Assembly (NCBI RefSeq): GCF_006715055.1
Contig: NZ_VFMN01000001.1
Location: forward strand, 868,001 to 932,000
Direction: 5' to 3'
Length of the DNA: 64,000 nt
Origin: Lapillicoccus jejuensis
Lineage (GTDB): Bacteria > Actinomycetota > Actinomycetes > Actinomycetales > Dermatophilaceae
Part shown: piece by piece, positions 42,205-50,464 of the stretch
How positions within the stretch are numbered: the first letter of the stretch is position 1
Layout of the letters: the number at the start of each line of letters is the position of its first letter
Translations under genes and position numbers: made by a program
The notes under the pieces: generated by a model
What the model saw: only the letters and a program-made list of their open reading frames with translations
The model's database searches: none
Told to the model about the DNA's origin: nothing

Positions 42205-43041
42205 ATGAGCACTGCGTGCCGTATCGACGACGAGGACCGCGAGGCCCGGACGACCGAGCTCCTCCACCAGGCCCTGCACTGCGAGGACGACGACACCGTC
42301 CGCGACCTCCACCACCGGGCGGTGGTCCTCAACCGGGACCTGGCCCTCACCCTGTCGCGTCATTTCCGGGGCCGCGGCATCGAGGTGGACGACCTCGAGC
42401 AGGTCGCCTACGTCGGCCTGTGCAAGGCGGTCGCGGGATACCGCGAGCCGTGCGTCGGCTTCACGCCGTACGCCGTCCCCACCATCCGCGGCGAGCTGCG
42501 CCGCCACTTCCGCGACCACGGCTGGCTCGTGCGGCCACCCCGCTCCGCACAGGAGGCCGACCTGGCCGTGCGGACGGCGACGCCGCACCTGACCCAGACG
42601 CTGGGGCGGGAGCCCAACGACACCGACCTGGCCGCGCACCTGGGTCTGACCCGCGAGGAGGTCACCCGCTCGCGGATCGCCGACCGCGCGTTCCACGGAG
42701 TGGCCATCGACGCGCCGCTCGGCGGGTCGACGCTGACCCTCGGCGACCTGCTCGGCAGCGACGACGACGACCTCTCGAGTGTCGAGTGGCGCCTCGACCT
42801 GCGCCGGGCGCTGACCACCCTGTCGGACCGCCACCTGCTGGCCCTGCGACTGCGCTTCGAGAAGGACTGGAGCCAGCGCGAGATCGGCGAGGTGCTCGGC
42901 GTCAGCCAGATGCAGGTGTCACGGATCCTCACGAAGGCGCTGGGGTTGCTCCGGGCCCAGCTCGAGGACCCGACCGACGCTCCCCGACCGGTCCCCGCCG
43001 CACGCGAGCTCGTGGACCTGCCCGCCCTGCCGGCGGCGTAG
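42205..43041 (+). CDS. SigB/SigF-family alternative sigma factor
   Basis: Sigma-70 protein of 278 residues with regions 2, 3 and 4: GIEVDDLEQVAYVGLCKAVAGY (region 2), FTPYAVPTIRGELRRHFRDHGW (2.3-2.4), LGREPNDTDLAAHLGLTREEV (region 3) and DWSQREIGEVLGVSQMQVSRIL (region 4 HTH). This is the SigB/SigF general-stress and sporulation type, not an ECF. No anti-sigma kinase (RsbW-like) gene is next to it. The ATG at 42205 was chosen since upstream in-frame codons enter the promoter gap. Nearby genes for catalase, hemerythrin and Rieske proteins fit a stress sigma. Confidence 0.9.
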   Translation: MSTACRIDDEDREARTTELLHQALHCEDDDTVRDLHHRAVVLNRDLALTLSRHFRGRGIEVDDLEQVAYVGLCKAVAGYREPCVGFTPYAVPTIRGELRRHFRDHGWLVRPPRSAQEADLAVRTATPHLTQTLGREPNDTDLAAHLGLTREEVTRSRIADRAFHGVAIDAPLGGSTLTLGDLLGSDDDDLSSVEWRLDLRRALTTLSDRHLLALRLRFEKDWSQREIGEVLGVSQMQVSRILTKALGLLRAQLEDPTDAPRPVPAARELVDLPALPAA

Positions 43042-43127
43042 GTCCGGGACGGGCGGGGCCCGCGTCGCCGGACGACACGCCGCGAGACCTTCCCGCGACG
43101 GTGCGGACCCCCTAACCTGGGAGCTGC

Positions 43128-43157
43128 CCGAGGGGCCTCCGACCCGGACGCCCTCGG
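43128..43157 (+). other. leader hairpin before the short ANTAR gene
   Basis: CCGAGGG (43128-43134) and CCCTCGG (43151-43157) can pair around a 16-base loop, 25 bp before the start at 43182. A TANNNT -10 candidate (TAACCT, 43113-43118) would begin the transcript close to the hairpin. ANTAR proteins bind RNA hairpins, so it could be a feedback site, but only one hairpin is seen. Confidence 0.3.
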
Positions 43158-43181
43158 AACACGACCCTGAGGACCACCCAC

Positions 43182-43514
43182 ATGGTCGACAGCCGCCCCA
43201 CCACGATCACGCCACCGCGTCACGCCCATCCGGTCGTGCGGCCGGCTCCTGACGCCTGCGAGGTGCTCGAGCAGCGGGTCGACAACCTGCAGCGAGCGCT
43301 GCACCACAGCCGCCGGATCGGCGCCGCCACCGGCATCCTCATGGCCCTCCAGGGCTGGCGCTACGAGGAGGCCTTCGAGTGGCTGCGCCGCACCAGCCAG
43401 TCGAGCAACCGCAAGGTCAGCGACCTGGCGGACGAGATCGTCCTCACCGGCACGGTGGAGGTGGAGCGGGGCGCCGGCAACTCGTCGGGAGCCTCACGCC
43501 CCCGCCCCGCCTGA
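43182..43514 (+). CDS. short ANTAR domain protein
   Basis: Protein of 110 residues: a coiled helix (CEVLEQRVDNLQRALHH) leading into an ANTAR domain with SRRIGAATGILMALQGW, YEEAFEWLRRTSQSSNRKVSDLADEIV. ANTAR domains bind paired hairpin RNAs and act as antiterminators. There is no sensor domain. It is a paralogue of the 109-residue protein at 53111, with a shared GNSSG tail. The gene runs alone, convergent with the HAD gene (overlap of 21 bp). Confidence 0.88.
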   Translation: MVDSRPTTITPPRHAHPVVRPAPDACEVLEQRVDNLQRALHHSRRIGAATGILMALQGWRYEEAFEWLRRTSQSSNRKVSDLADEIVLTGTVEVERGAGNSSGASRPRPA

Positions 43515-44246
43515 GCCGGTCGCCAAGCGCTCCAGCAGGGCGGGCAGGCCCGCGAGGAGCGCCGCAGGGTCGGCGTACGTCGCGACGGCACCGGCGTCCT
43601 GCAGCTCGGCGGCGCTCGTGCCCCCGCACTCGAGGCCGACGCACGGCATGCCGAGCCGACCGGCGGCCTCGACGTCCCACACCGCGTCCCCGACGAAGAG
43701 CGCCTCCCCCGGGCCTCGGCCGATCCGGTCCAACGCGACCTCGAGGATGTCGGTGTCCGGTTTGCTGCGCTCGGCGTCCTCGCTGCTCGTCACCTCGTCG
43801 ACCGCGTCCTCGACGTCGAGCACCCGGCGGAGCGCGGCGAGGTCGCGCTCGCCCGCGGAGGTGCACAGGACCGTGACGAGCCCGGCGTCGTGGCACCAGC
43901 GCACGAGCTCGCGAGCCCCCGGCAGGGGCACGAGCCGCTCGTGCCAGGTCGACACTAGGGCGTCGTGCGCGGCCGCGACCGCGTCGACGTCGACCTCGTC
44001 GGCCGGAGCGGTCACCCCCGGGACGTCCTCGTCGTCCGGCGCCTCCCGCAGCAGGTGCTCGACGATCTTGTCCGAGCCCAGCCCGATGGCCCGGTGGACG
44101 GTCGCCATGGGGACCAGGCGGCCGTGCTGCCGCAGCGCCTGCCACCAGCAGAGCGTCTGCACGTAGGTCGTGTCGACGAGCGTGCCGTCGACGTCCAGCA
44201 GGACCGCCGCGACGCCCTGGGGGGCGCTATCACCGTCCCGGGTCAT
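43494..44246 (-). CDS. HAD-family hydrolase
   Basis: Phosphatase-like protein of 250 residues with the four HAD motifs: DVDGTLVDT (motif I, nucleophile Asp), CTSAGERDL (motif II), K in SKPDTDILEVAL (motif III) and FVGDAVWDVEAAGRLG (motif IV). The cap lies between motifs I and II, the subfamily I layout of phosphoglycolate-type phosphatases. The start overlaps the stop of the Rieske gene by ATGA (44243-44246), so the two are coupled. Confidence 0.9.
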   Translation of the reverse strand: MTRDGDSAPQGVAAVLLDVDGTLVDTTYVQTLCWWQALRQHGRLVPMATVHRAIGLGSDKIVEHLLREAPDDEDVPGVTAPADEVDVDAVAAAHDALVSTWHERLVPLPGARELVRWCHDAGLVTVLCTSAGERDLAALRRVLDVEDAVDEVTSSEDAERSKPDTDILEVALDRIGRGPGEALFVGDAVWDVEAAGRLGMPCVGLECGGTSAAELQDAGAVATYADPAALLAGLPALLERLATGSGGAGA

Positions 44247-45160
44247 ACCGGGTTCTCCCGCAGCGCGCGCACGTCGTCGGCCCGCACCTGCACGCGGCCC
44301 TGGTGCTCCCGCACCTGCAGCACCGGCGCGGGGCGCGTCGCCGGCCCTCTCTCGACCCGGCCGCCGGCGGCCGGGTCGAGCGCGAACAGCGAGGCGTGCC
44401 AGGGGCACTCGATGCAGCCGTCGACCAGCCGTCCCTCGTGCAGCGGCGCGCCACGGTGGGTGCAGCGGTCGAGCACCGCCGTCAGCCGACCGGCGTGCCG
44501 CAGCAGCATGACCGGCAGCCCGCCGGCGTCGCGCCCCTGCGGCTCACCATCGGTGAGCGTCGCCAGGGGGCCGGCGTCGGTCCAGTCGTCGGGCAGCGCC
44601 GTGAACGCCGTGGTGTCGACGCCGACCCCGAGCGCGTAGGCGAGGTGCCCGCCCAACCAGCCGCCGACGCCGAGGACCCCGACCGTGGCGGTGAGCCAGG
44701 TGCGGCGCCCGGTGTCCGAGCGCGCCGCCCAGGCGGCGGTGGCCGCCCCGACGGCGAGCACGTTGACGCCGGCGTGGACCAGGCCGACCCGCCGCTCGGC
44801 CCCCTCGGTGTCGTTCCAGTCGCTCCAGCCCGTGATCGCCGTCGGCGCCACGGAGAGCACCCCGAGCCCCGTGAGCCACCGGGCCGCCGGGGCGGCCCAG
44901 GGGGCTCGGACGAAGGACAACGCGGCCGCCCCCACGAGGGTGCCGATGGGCACGGTGACGAGGACGGGGTGCAGGGGGTGCCCGGCGACCCGGCCGGAGA
45001 GGACGTCGGCGACGGGCGCGGCCCGCAGCGCCCCCGTCACGCGGCGGACCCCGTCGGCCGGCTCGTCCAGCCAGGTCGCCCGCTCGAGGGCGTCGGTGAC
45101 CCGGTCGGGGAGGGCGGGGACGGACGATCCGGCACGGGATCCGTTAAGGGGCAGGCGCAT
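44243..45160 (-). CDS. DUF2231 membrane domain with C-terminal Rieske ferredoxin domain
   Basis: Protein of 305 residues. The N-terminal part has four hydrophobic helices of the DUF2231 type with the VAGHPLHPVLVTVPIG motif (about 55-190). A Rieske domain follows (about 205-300) with the [2Fe-2S] ligands C-x-H and C-x2-H in DRCTHRGAPLHEG and IECPWHASLFALD. Electron transfer at the membrane is likely. ATG 45160 (with AGGA 7 bases upstream) and a GTG one codon earlier both fit. It is divergent from the catalase gene and leads the HAD gene. Confidence 0.88.
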   Translation of the reverse strand: MRLPLNGSRAGSSVPALPDRVTDALERATWLDEPADGVRRVTGALRAAPVADVLSGRVAGHPLHPVLVTVPIGTLVGAAALSFVRAPWAAPAARWLTGLGVLSVAPTAITGWSDWNDTEGAERRVGLVHAGVNVLAVGAATAAWAARSDTGRRTWLTATVGVLGVGGWLGGHLAYALGVGVDTTAFTALPDDWTDAGPLATLTDGEPQGRDAGGLPVMLLRHAGRLTAVLDRCTHRGAPLHEGRLVDGCIECPWHASLFALDPAAGGRVERGPATRPAPVLQVREHQGRVQVRADDVRALRENPV

Positions 45161-45169
45161 CACCGCGTC

Positions 45170-45194
45170 CTACCCGCGCCGTCGCCGCGCATTC
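45170..45194 (-). promoter_or_regulatory. possible SigB-type promoter of the Rieske gene
   Basis: On the minus strand GAAT (complement of 45191-45194), 15 bases and GGGTAG (complement of 45170-45175) match the SigB consensus apart from the last base. Transcription would begin near 45163, at the start codon itself, so a leaderless transcript is possible. Confidence 0.4.
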
Positions 45195-45237
45195 CGTGTC
45201 GATGCGGTGTCCCCCGGGTGCCCACGGTCCGCGACGC

Positions 45238-45263
45238 GCATGGGCCCCCCGGACGCCGGGTAG
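45238..45263 (+). promoter_or_regulatory. possible SigB-type promoter of the catalase gene
   Basis: GCAT (45238-45241), 16 bases and GGGTAG (45258-45263) match GNNT-N14-16-GGGTAY except for the last base. It lies about 77 bp before the ATG. SigB control of catalase is established in several actinobacteria, which makes the site plausible. Confidence 0.45.
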
Positions 45264-45339
45264 CGCCGGGGCTCCGGCCGGACGCCCACGGCGTCGGCCC
45301 AGCGCGTTCGCGCTCCACGCCCCTGGACGAGAGGTCCCG

Positions 45340-47520
45340 ATGAGCACCGACACCCCCGACGCCCCCGTCCCCGGAGCCCCGTCGAGCGAGACGCCGTCGT
45401 ACGGCGAGCCGACGAGCCCCCGGTCGCCGCTGCCCCCGACCCCCGACCAGGCCGCCCCGGCGCCGGTCTCGGCGACGGGCGCGTCGGCGACGGCCCCGGA
45501 CGGCGTCCGTGCGCAGCAGGGCGAGTGGTTGACGACCGCGGGAGGCACGCCGCTCGCGCAGACCGACCACTCGCTGCGCGCCGGCCGGCGCGGACCGGTG
45601 CTCCTGCAGGACCACCACCTGCGCGAGAAGACGATGCACTTCGACCACGAGCGGATCCCGGAGCGGGTGGTCCACGCCCGGGGGGCCGCCGCCCACGGCA
45701 CCTTCCGCTCGTACGGCGCCGCCGACGGGCTCACGTCCGCCGCGTTCCTCGCCGAGGGCGTCGAGACCCCGGTGTTCGTCCGGTTCTCCACCGTGCTGGG
45801 CTCGCGGGGGTCCGCCGACACCGTCCGCGACACCCGCGGTTTCGCCACGAAGTTCTACACCTCCGAGGGGGTGTTCGACCTCGTGGGCAACAACATCCCG
45901 GTCTTCTTCATCCAGGACGCCATCAAGTTCGCCGACGTCATCCACGCCGGCAAGCCGCACCCGGACCGCGAGATCCCGCAGGCGCAGAGCGCCCACGACA
46001 CCTTCTGGGACTTCGTGTCGCTGCACACCGAGGCCCAGCACCACGCGATCTGGAACATGTCCGACCGCGGCATCCCGCGGTCCTACCGGACGATGGAGGG
46101 CTTCGGCGTCCACACCTTCCGGCTCGTGGCCGACGACGGCTCGACGCGCCTGGTGAAGTTCCACTGGAAGCCCCGCGCGGGGGTGCACTCGCTGGTCTGG
46201 GAGGAGGCGCAGCTGCTGGCCGGGCTCGACCCCGACTTCCACCGCCGCGACCTCGCCGACGCCATCGAGTCCGGCGCGTTCCCCTCCTGGCAGCTCGGCG
46301 TCCAGGTCATGCCGGACACGCCGGACCAGACGTTCGAGGGCATCGACCTGCTCGACCCCACCAAGCTCGTCCCCGAGGAGCTCGCCCCGGTGCACCTGCT
46401 GGGCGAGATGACGCTGGAGCGCAACCCGACGAACTACTTCGCCGAGACCGAGCAGGTCGCCTTCCACGTCGGGCACCTCGTGCGTGGCATCGACGTCACC
46501 GACGACCCGCTCATGGCCGGGCGGATGTTCTCCTACCTCGACACCCAGCTGACCCGGCTCGGTGGCCCGAACTTCGAGCAGATCCCGATCAACCGGCCCC
46601 GGTGCCCGGTCAACGACCTCCTGCGCGACGGCCACCACCAGGACGCCGTGCACACGGGCGTCGCGCCGTACCACCCGAACTCGCTCGACGGCGGCAACCC
46701 GTTCCCCACCCCGGCGGAGCGGGCCTTCGTCGAGACCCCCGCCCCGGTCGCGGCCGGGGAGAAGGTCCGCGGACCGCACACGAGCGTCGACGACCACTTC
46801 AGCCAGACGCGGATGTTCTGGCTCAGCCTCACCCCGGTGGAGCGACGGCACGTCGTCGACGCCTACGCGTTCGAGCTCGGCAAGTGCTACGAGCAGGTGG
46901 TCAAGGAGCGACAGCTGGCCTGCCTCGCCCGGGTCGACGAGGAGCTGTGCCGGGCGGTCGCCGTGCGGCTCGGCCTCGGCCGCCCGGACGGCGAGGTCGC
47001 GGCGGACGTGGCGCCCAGCCCGTCGCTCAGCCAGCTCGGGCTGCGCTGGCCGGTGGCCGGCCGGGTCGTCGGGGTCGTCGTCGACGTCACGATCCCGCTG
47101 GCCCCGGTGCTCGCCCTGCGGGCGGCGCTGCAGGCGCAGGGGGTGCGCACCCTCGTCATCGGCCCTCGCGGCGGGGTGCTCGTCGGCACCGACGGGACCG
47201 AGCTGATGACGCAGCGCTCGCTCGACACGACGCGGTCGGTGGAGCTCGACGCCGTCGTCGTCGGAGCGGCGCCACCGCCGCGCCCTGACCTCGTCCCCGT
47301 CGAGGGCGCAGGCCTCGACCCCCGCCTGGACCTGCTGCTGGAGGAGGCGTGGCGGCACGGGAAGGCGATCGTCGGCTGGGGCGCCGGGGCCGCCGTGCTC
47401 GAGCCGTACGACGCCCAGCCCGGCGTGCTCGTCACGGACTCGGCCTCGGACGTCGCCGGCCCCCTGCTCGAGCGGCTCGAGCAGCACCGGGTCTGGGAAC
47501 GGCTCCACCCGACCGGGTGA
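45340..47520 (+). CDS. katE: large-subunit monofunctional catalase (KatE/HPII type)
   Basis: Heme catalase of 726 residues, the length of HPII, with the C-terminal flavodoxin-like (DJ-1/PfpI) domain. An extended Pro/Thr-rich N-terminus (about 1-75) is followed by the core: heme-site His in RVVHARGAAAHGTF, FVRFSTVLGSRGSADTVRD, NNIPVFF, and the proximal heme Tyr in RMFSYLDTQLTRLG. The C-terminal part from about 565 starts VVGVVVDVTIPLAP. ATG with GAGG upstream. The stop overlaps the start of the GAF-ANTAR gene (GTGA, 47517-47520). It removes H2O2 in the cytosol. Confidence 0.95.
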   Translation: MSTDTPDAPVPGAPSSETPSYGEPTSPRSPLPPTPDQAAPAPVSATGASATAPDGVRAQQGEWLTTAGGTPLAQTDHSLRAGRRGPVLLQDHHLREKTMHFDHERIPERVVHARGAAAHGTFRSYGAADGLTSAAFLAEGVETPVFVRFSTVLGSRGSADTVRDTRGFATKFYTSEGVFDLVGNNIPVFFIQDAIKFADVIHAGKPHPDREIPQAQSAHDTFWDFVSLHTEAQHHAIWNMSDRGIPRSYRTMEGFGVHTFRLVADDGSTRLVKFHWKPRAGVHSLVWEEAQLLAGLDPDFHRRDLADAIESGAFPSWQLGVQVMPDTPDQTFEGIDLLDPTKLVPEELAPVHLLGEMTLERNPTNYFAETEQVAFHVGHLVRGIDVTDDPLMAGRMFSYLDTQLTRLGGPNFEQIPINRPRCPVNDLLRDGHHQDAVHTGVAPYHPNSLDGGNPFPTPAERAFVETPAPVAAGEKVRGPHTSVDDHFSQTRMFWLSLTPVERRHVVDAYAFELGKCYEQVVKERQLACLARVDEELCRAVAVRLGLGRPDGEVAADVAPSPSLSQLGLRWPVAGRVVGVVVDVTIPLAPVLALRAALQAQGVRTLVIGPRGGVLVGTDGTELMTQRSLDTTRSVELDAVVVGAAPPPRPDLVPVEGAGLDPRLDLLLEEAWRHGKAIVGWGAGAAVLEPYDAQPGVLVTDSASDVAGPLLERLEQHRVWERLHPTG

Positions 47521-48308
47521 GCGACCCACGGGCCGAACGTATCCGACAGGGCGCGAGGGCGCAGGACGAGGAGGCGGCGGACGTGGTCGAGCGGTCCGAG
47601 GTGCTGCTGCCGCTCCTGCGCGTCCTGGCGGCGGACACCGGGGGCGGGTCCGCGTCCGAACGCCTGTGCCGCGCGGCCGTGCGGCTGCTCGGGGCCCGCG
47701 GCGGAGCCCTGTCCCTGGGGGCCACCGAGGACCGGGTGGTGGTGGCGGCGACCTCGACGACGGCCCGACGGATGGAGGACCTGCAGGACCTGCTCGGGGA
47801 GGGTCCGTCGTTCGAGGCGTTCGCCCACCGACGCCGTCGGGACACCCTGACCTCGAGCGTCGCGTCGGTGCACGTCGCCTTCGAGACCGCGGCGTACGGA
47901 CTGCTCGGCGACGTGCGCGTCCTCGCCTTCCCGTTCCCGGTCGACGACGCGCGGGCCGTCGGCACCCTCACCGTCTACGCGGACCCGGCCCCGTGGTCGC
48001 GGACCCGCCTCGAGGTGGGCACGAGGACGGCGGCCCTGCTCGGGGTCGTGCTGCTCGAGCAGGAGTCGTTCGAGGAGATGCTGCACGGGACGCCGTGGCA
48101 GCACCGCGTCCTGGTCCACCAGGCCACCGGGGTCGTCATGACGACGCTGCACGTGCCCGCCGCGGAGTCTCTCAGCCTGCTGCGGGCCCACGCCGTCGCC
48201 GAGGACGTCGCGGTCGTCACCGTCGCCCGGGGGGTCGTCGAGGACGGTGACACGGCGTGGCTCGGTGCCCCGTCACCCCGTCCGCGCCCCGGGTCCGACG
48301 GCCGATAG
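47517..48308 (+). CDS. GAF-ANTAR domain protein
   Basis: Protein of 263 residues. A GAF-like sensor fold spans about 35-175 (LCRAAVRLLGARGGALSLG, LLGEGPSFEAFAHRRR, TLTVYADPAPWSR). An ANTAR-like RNA-binding helical domain follows at about 190-250 (QHRVLVHQATGVVMTTLHVPAAESLSLLRAHAVAE). The GTG start overlaps the katE stop, so it is translated with the catalase. It may therefore regulate or sense the oxidative-stress genes; no ligand can be read. Confidence 0.82.
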   Translation: MSDPRAERIRQGARAQDEEAADVVERSEVLLPLLRVLAADTGGGSASERLCRAAVRLLGARGGALSLGATEDRVVVAATSTTARRMEDLQDLLGEGPSFEAFAHRRRRDTLTSSVASVHVAFETAAYGLLGDVRVLAFPFPVDDARAVGTLTVYADPAPWSRTRLEVGTRTAALLGVVLLEQESFEEMLHGTPWQHRVLVHQATGVVMTTLHVPAAESLSLLRAHAVAEDVAVVTVARGVVEDGDTAWLGAPSPRPRPGSDGR

Positions 48309-48573
48309 GTCCGACCCCGGGAGCGGCTCCGGCCTCCGAGGGTTTGGGTCGGCCGGGACGGGGAAGGACCCCGCCCCGGCCGTGTCGTCCCGTCACGGCC
48401 CCGACGGTGACCGGGCCGTGACCGTGACCGGATCCGGCCGCCTCCGTATTCACCATGAACCCCTCAGAGCAGGCACAATCGGACGAGGTCGCCGGGGACA
48501 TCGGGATCCCCACCACCGCCACGGCCGTCAGGCGCGGGGGCGTCGTGGGAGCGACGAGGAAGGAACGACGACC

Positions 48574-48795
48574 ATGCGGACGACAACGACGTCGACCCCG
48601 ACCGGAGCCCTCCAGTGGGTGCACCAGCCCCTGCTGGGTCTGACGGTCCGCGACCTGCTGCGGCGGCTCACCGTCGTGGAGGACGAGCTGCGAGGGCTGC
48701 GCCAGCGCGACGGGCGCACGCCCGAGGGAGAGCAGGCCCAGCTCGAGCACTACGCCCGACGGCTGTGCGAGGAGCTGCGCCGCCGGCGTCGCTGA
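48574..48795 (+). CDS. small helical protein, function unknown
   Basis: Protein of 73 residues, MRTTTTSTPTGALQWVHQ at the N-terminus, then a long amphipathic helix with Leu/Arg/Glu pattern (VRDLLRRLTVVEDELRGLRQ) and an Arg-rich end (ELRRRRR). AGGA lies nine bases before the ATG. The helix could form a coiled coil. No family is recognised; a very similar short frame starting at 48455 in another register lacks the support of a good start. It stands alone with two hairpins downstream. Confidence 0.6.
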   Translation: MRTTTTSTPTGALQWVHQPLLGLTVRDLLRRLTVVEDELRGLRQRDGRTPEGEQAQLEHYARRLCEELRRRRR

Positions 48796-48809
48796 GCGGC
48801 CCGGGGCAG

Positions 48810-48831
48810 CGACCACACCTCACCGTGGTCG
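48810..48831 (+). terminator. hairpin terminator after the small helical protein gene
   Basis: CGACCAC (48810-48816) and GTGGTCG (48825-48831) form a perfect 7-bp stem with an eight-base loop, 15 bp after the stop at 48795. A second hairpin, GTGCCGG (48835-48841) with CCGGCAC (48851-48857), follows. The rest of the gap to 49030 shows nothing I can name. Confidence 0.5.
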
Positions 48832-49029
48832 TCCGTGCCGGCCCCCGGGACCGGCACCCCCAGGGTCCTCGTCCCCCGACGACCTCCACCGGGGGTGCCG
48901 GCGGGAGCATGCCCACCTGACGGTCGAGCCGATGGGTGCTGCGTCCCGTCCCCGGTCTACCCACCACCTCGCGTCCCATGCACGCCGTCGCGGCCCGGTG
49001 GGACGGACGACGACGGAGCCGGGGCCCGG

Positions 49030-49653
49030 TCAAGAGCCGAGGTCGGCGCGCAGCCCACCGGCCGTCGCGACGGACGCGGCCCCCTGCCGCGCGAGGACGG
49101 CGATACGCACGTCGTCGTCGCCGTAGTCGGCGAGGACCCGCAGCCCCGGCGTACGCTCGAGGGCGTCGTGGACCTCGTCGCCGTCCTGGTGGTACTCGGG
49201 CACCCGCGGGCGCCAGTGCGACGCGAGGACGTGCCCGTCGTCGGAGAGCCGCTCGAGGACCCGCTCGACGAGGTCGCGCTGCTCGTCCGCGTGCAGGTAG
49301 TAGAGGCACTCGCTGAGGACGACGAGGTCGACCGGCCCGTCGGGCAGCGGGTCGCGCAGGTCGCCCTCCCCCAGGGTGACCCTGGTCGGGTCGTCGACCT
49401 CGCGGTGGACCCGCTCGCGCGCCCGCTCGACGGCGACGGGCACGAGGTCGCTCGCGACGACCTCGTCCGCCCGCTCGGCGAGCCGGACGGTGAGCACGCC
49501 CACGGAGCAGGCCGGTTCGAGCACGCGCCGGTAGCGCGGTCGCGGCAGCATGGCAAGGCACAGCCCGTACTTGCGCTGCTCGTACCACCGGGACGCGAAC
49601 TCCCAGGGGTCCTCGGCGGCGTCGTACATCCGGGTGAAGTAGGCGGTGTCCAC
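49030..49653 (-). CDS. NodS-like SAM-dependent methyltransferase
   Basis: Protein of 207 residues. Motif I is VLEPACSVGVLTVRLAERAD, the post-I acid is in VVASDLVPVAVERA, and motif IV is PVDLVVLSECLYYLHADEQ. This matches the NodS group of class I methyltransferases. GTG start at 49653 with GGAGG six bases away; the start follows the PIG-L stop by one base. It is the last gene of a coupled operon of four. PIG-L and this methyltransferase occur as one fused protein in other bacteria, which supports joint action on an amino sugar-containing product. Confidence 0.88.
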   Translation of the reverse strand: MDTAYFTRMYDAAEDPWEFASRWYEQRKYGLCLAMLPRPRYRRVLEPACSVGVLTVRLAERADEVVASDLVPVAVERARERVHREVDDPTRVTLGEGDLRDPLPDGPVDLVVLSECLYYLHADEQRDLVERVLERLSDDGHVLASHWRPRVPEYHQDGDEVHDALERTPGLRVLADYGDDDVRIAVLARQGAASVATAGGLRADLGS

Positions 49654-49654
49654 G

Positions 49655-50464
49655 TCAGTCCTCCGGGCGGGGGTCGGTGGGGAGCAGCAGGGTCTCGCGG
49701 TCGGTGACCAGCCGCTCGAGCACCGCCGGCGGCAGCACCGGGCTGCGGCCGGCCGGCGCGGTGACCTGGCTGACGAAGCAGCGCACCGCCTCCCGCTTGG
49801 CCTCCTGCTCGTCGTGCGTCAGCGGGACGACGGCCGCGCGGTGCCAGGGAACGGCGGGGTCCGCGGGCGCGGACCAGTGCCAGGCCCACACGGGGAAGTG
49901 CACCACCACCGCGCCCGTACGACGCCCCGCGGCCAGCGCCGCGCGGCCCACCGCCTCGTGGTCGGGGTGCCCGTCGCCGTCCCAGGTGGCCAGGCACACC
50001 GTGCCCGGCCCCAGCCGGGCGGCGAGCTGCTCGACGAGGACGTCCTCGTGCTCGGCGACGTGGCCGTCGGGGATGCGCAGCCGCTCGGCGACGGGCAGCC
50101 CGAGCAGCGCCCCGGCGAGCCGCGACTCGTGGACCCGCAGGTCCGCCAGGGCGGCCCGGCCCGCGGCGTCGGCCTGCGGGTCGGCGCCGTCGCCGTCGGT
50201 GACGGCGACGACCGACACGGCGTGCCCCGCGGCACTCAGCCGGGCCAGCAGCGCACCGACCCCGAGCACCTCGTCGTCCGGGTGGGGGGCGACGGCGACG
50301 ACCCGGGGCCAGGTCGTCGGGTCGACCACGGGGAAGCGGGACCAGGCCGGCCAGGCCCGCCAGGTCGCGAGCGGCGTCCCACCGTGGTCGTCGTCGACGA
50401 CCCCGAGGCGGTCCCCGTTGCCGCTCGGGGCGCCTCGCCGGGTGCCGGCGGCGGTCGTGCTCAT
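49655..50464 (-). CDS. PIG-L family (LmbE-like) deacetylase
   Basis: Zn-dependent N-deacetylase of 269 residues. The metal motif is VAVAPHPDDEVLGVGALLA and the second ligand set is in WDGDGHPDHEAVGRAAL. The family removes acetyl from GlcNAc-type sugars of glycolipids, mycothiol or secondary metabolites. Both ends are coupled: the ATG overlaps the stop of the acyl-CoA dehydrogenase-like gene (50461-50464) and its stop lies beside the methyltransferase start. Confidence 0.93.
   Translation of the reverse strand: MSTTAAGTRRGAPSGNGDRLGVVDDDHGGTPLATWRAWPAWSRFPVVDPTTWPRVVAVAPHPDDEVLGVGALLARLSAAGHAVSVVAVTDGDGADPQADAAGRAALADLRVHESRLAGALLGLPVAERLRIPDGHVAEHEDVLVEQLAARLGPGTVCLATWDGDGHPDHEAVGRAALAAGRRTGAVVVHFPVWAWHWSAPADPAVPWHRAAVVPLTHDEQEAKREAVRCFVSQVTAPAGRSPVLPPAVLERLVTDRETLLLPTDPRPED

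Noticed and set aside
48455-48643. 62-codon frame upstream of the small helical protein
   Set aside because: No ribosome site and an Arg/Pro/Gly-biased end; it overlaps the better-supported start at 48574.
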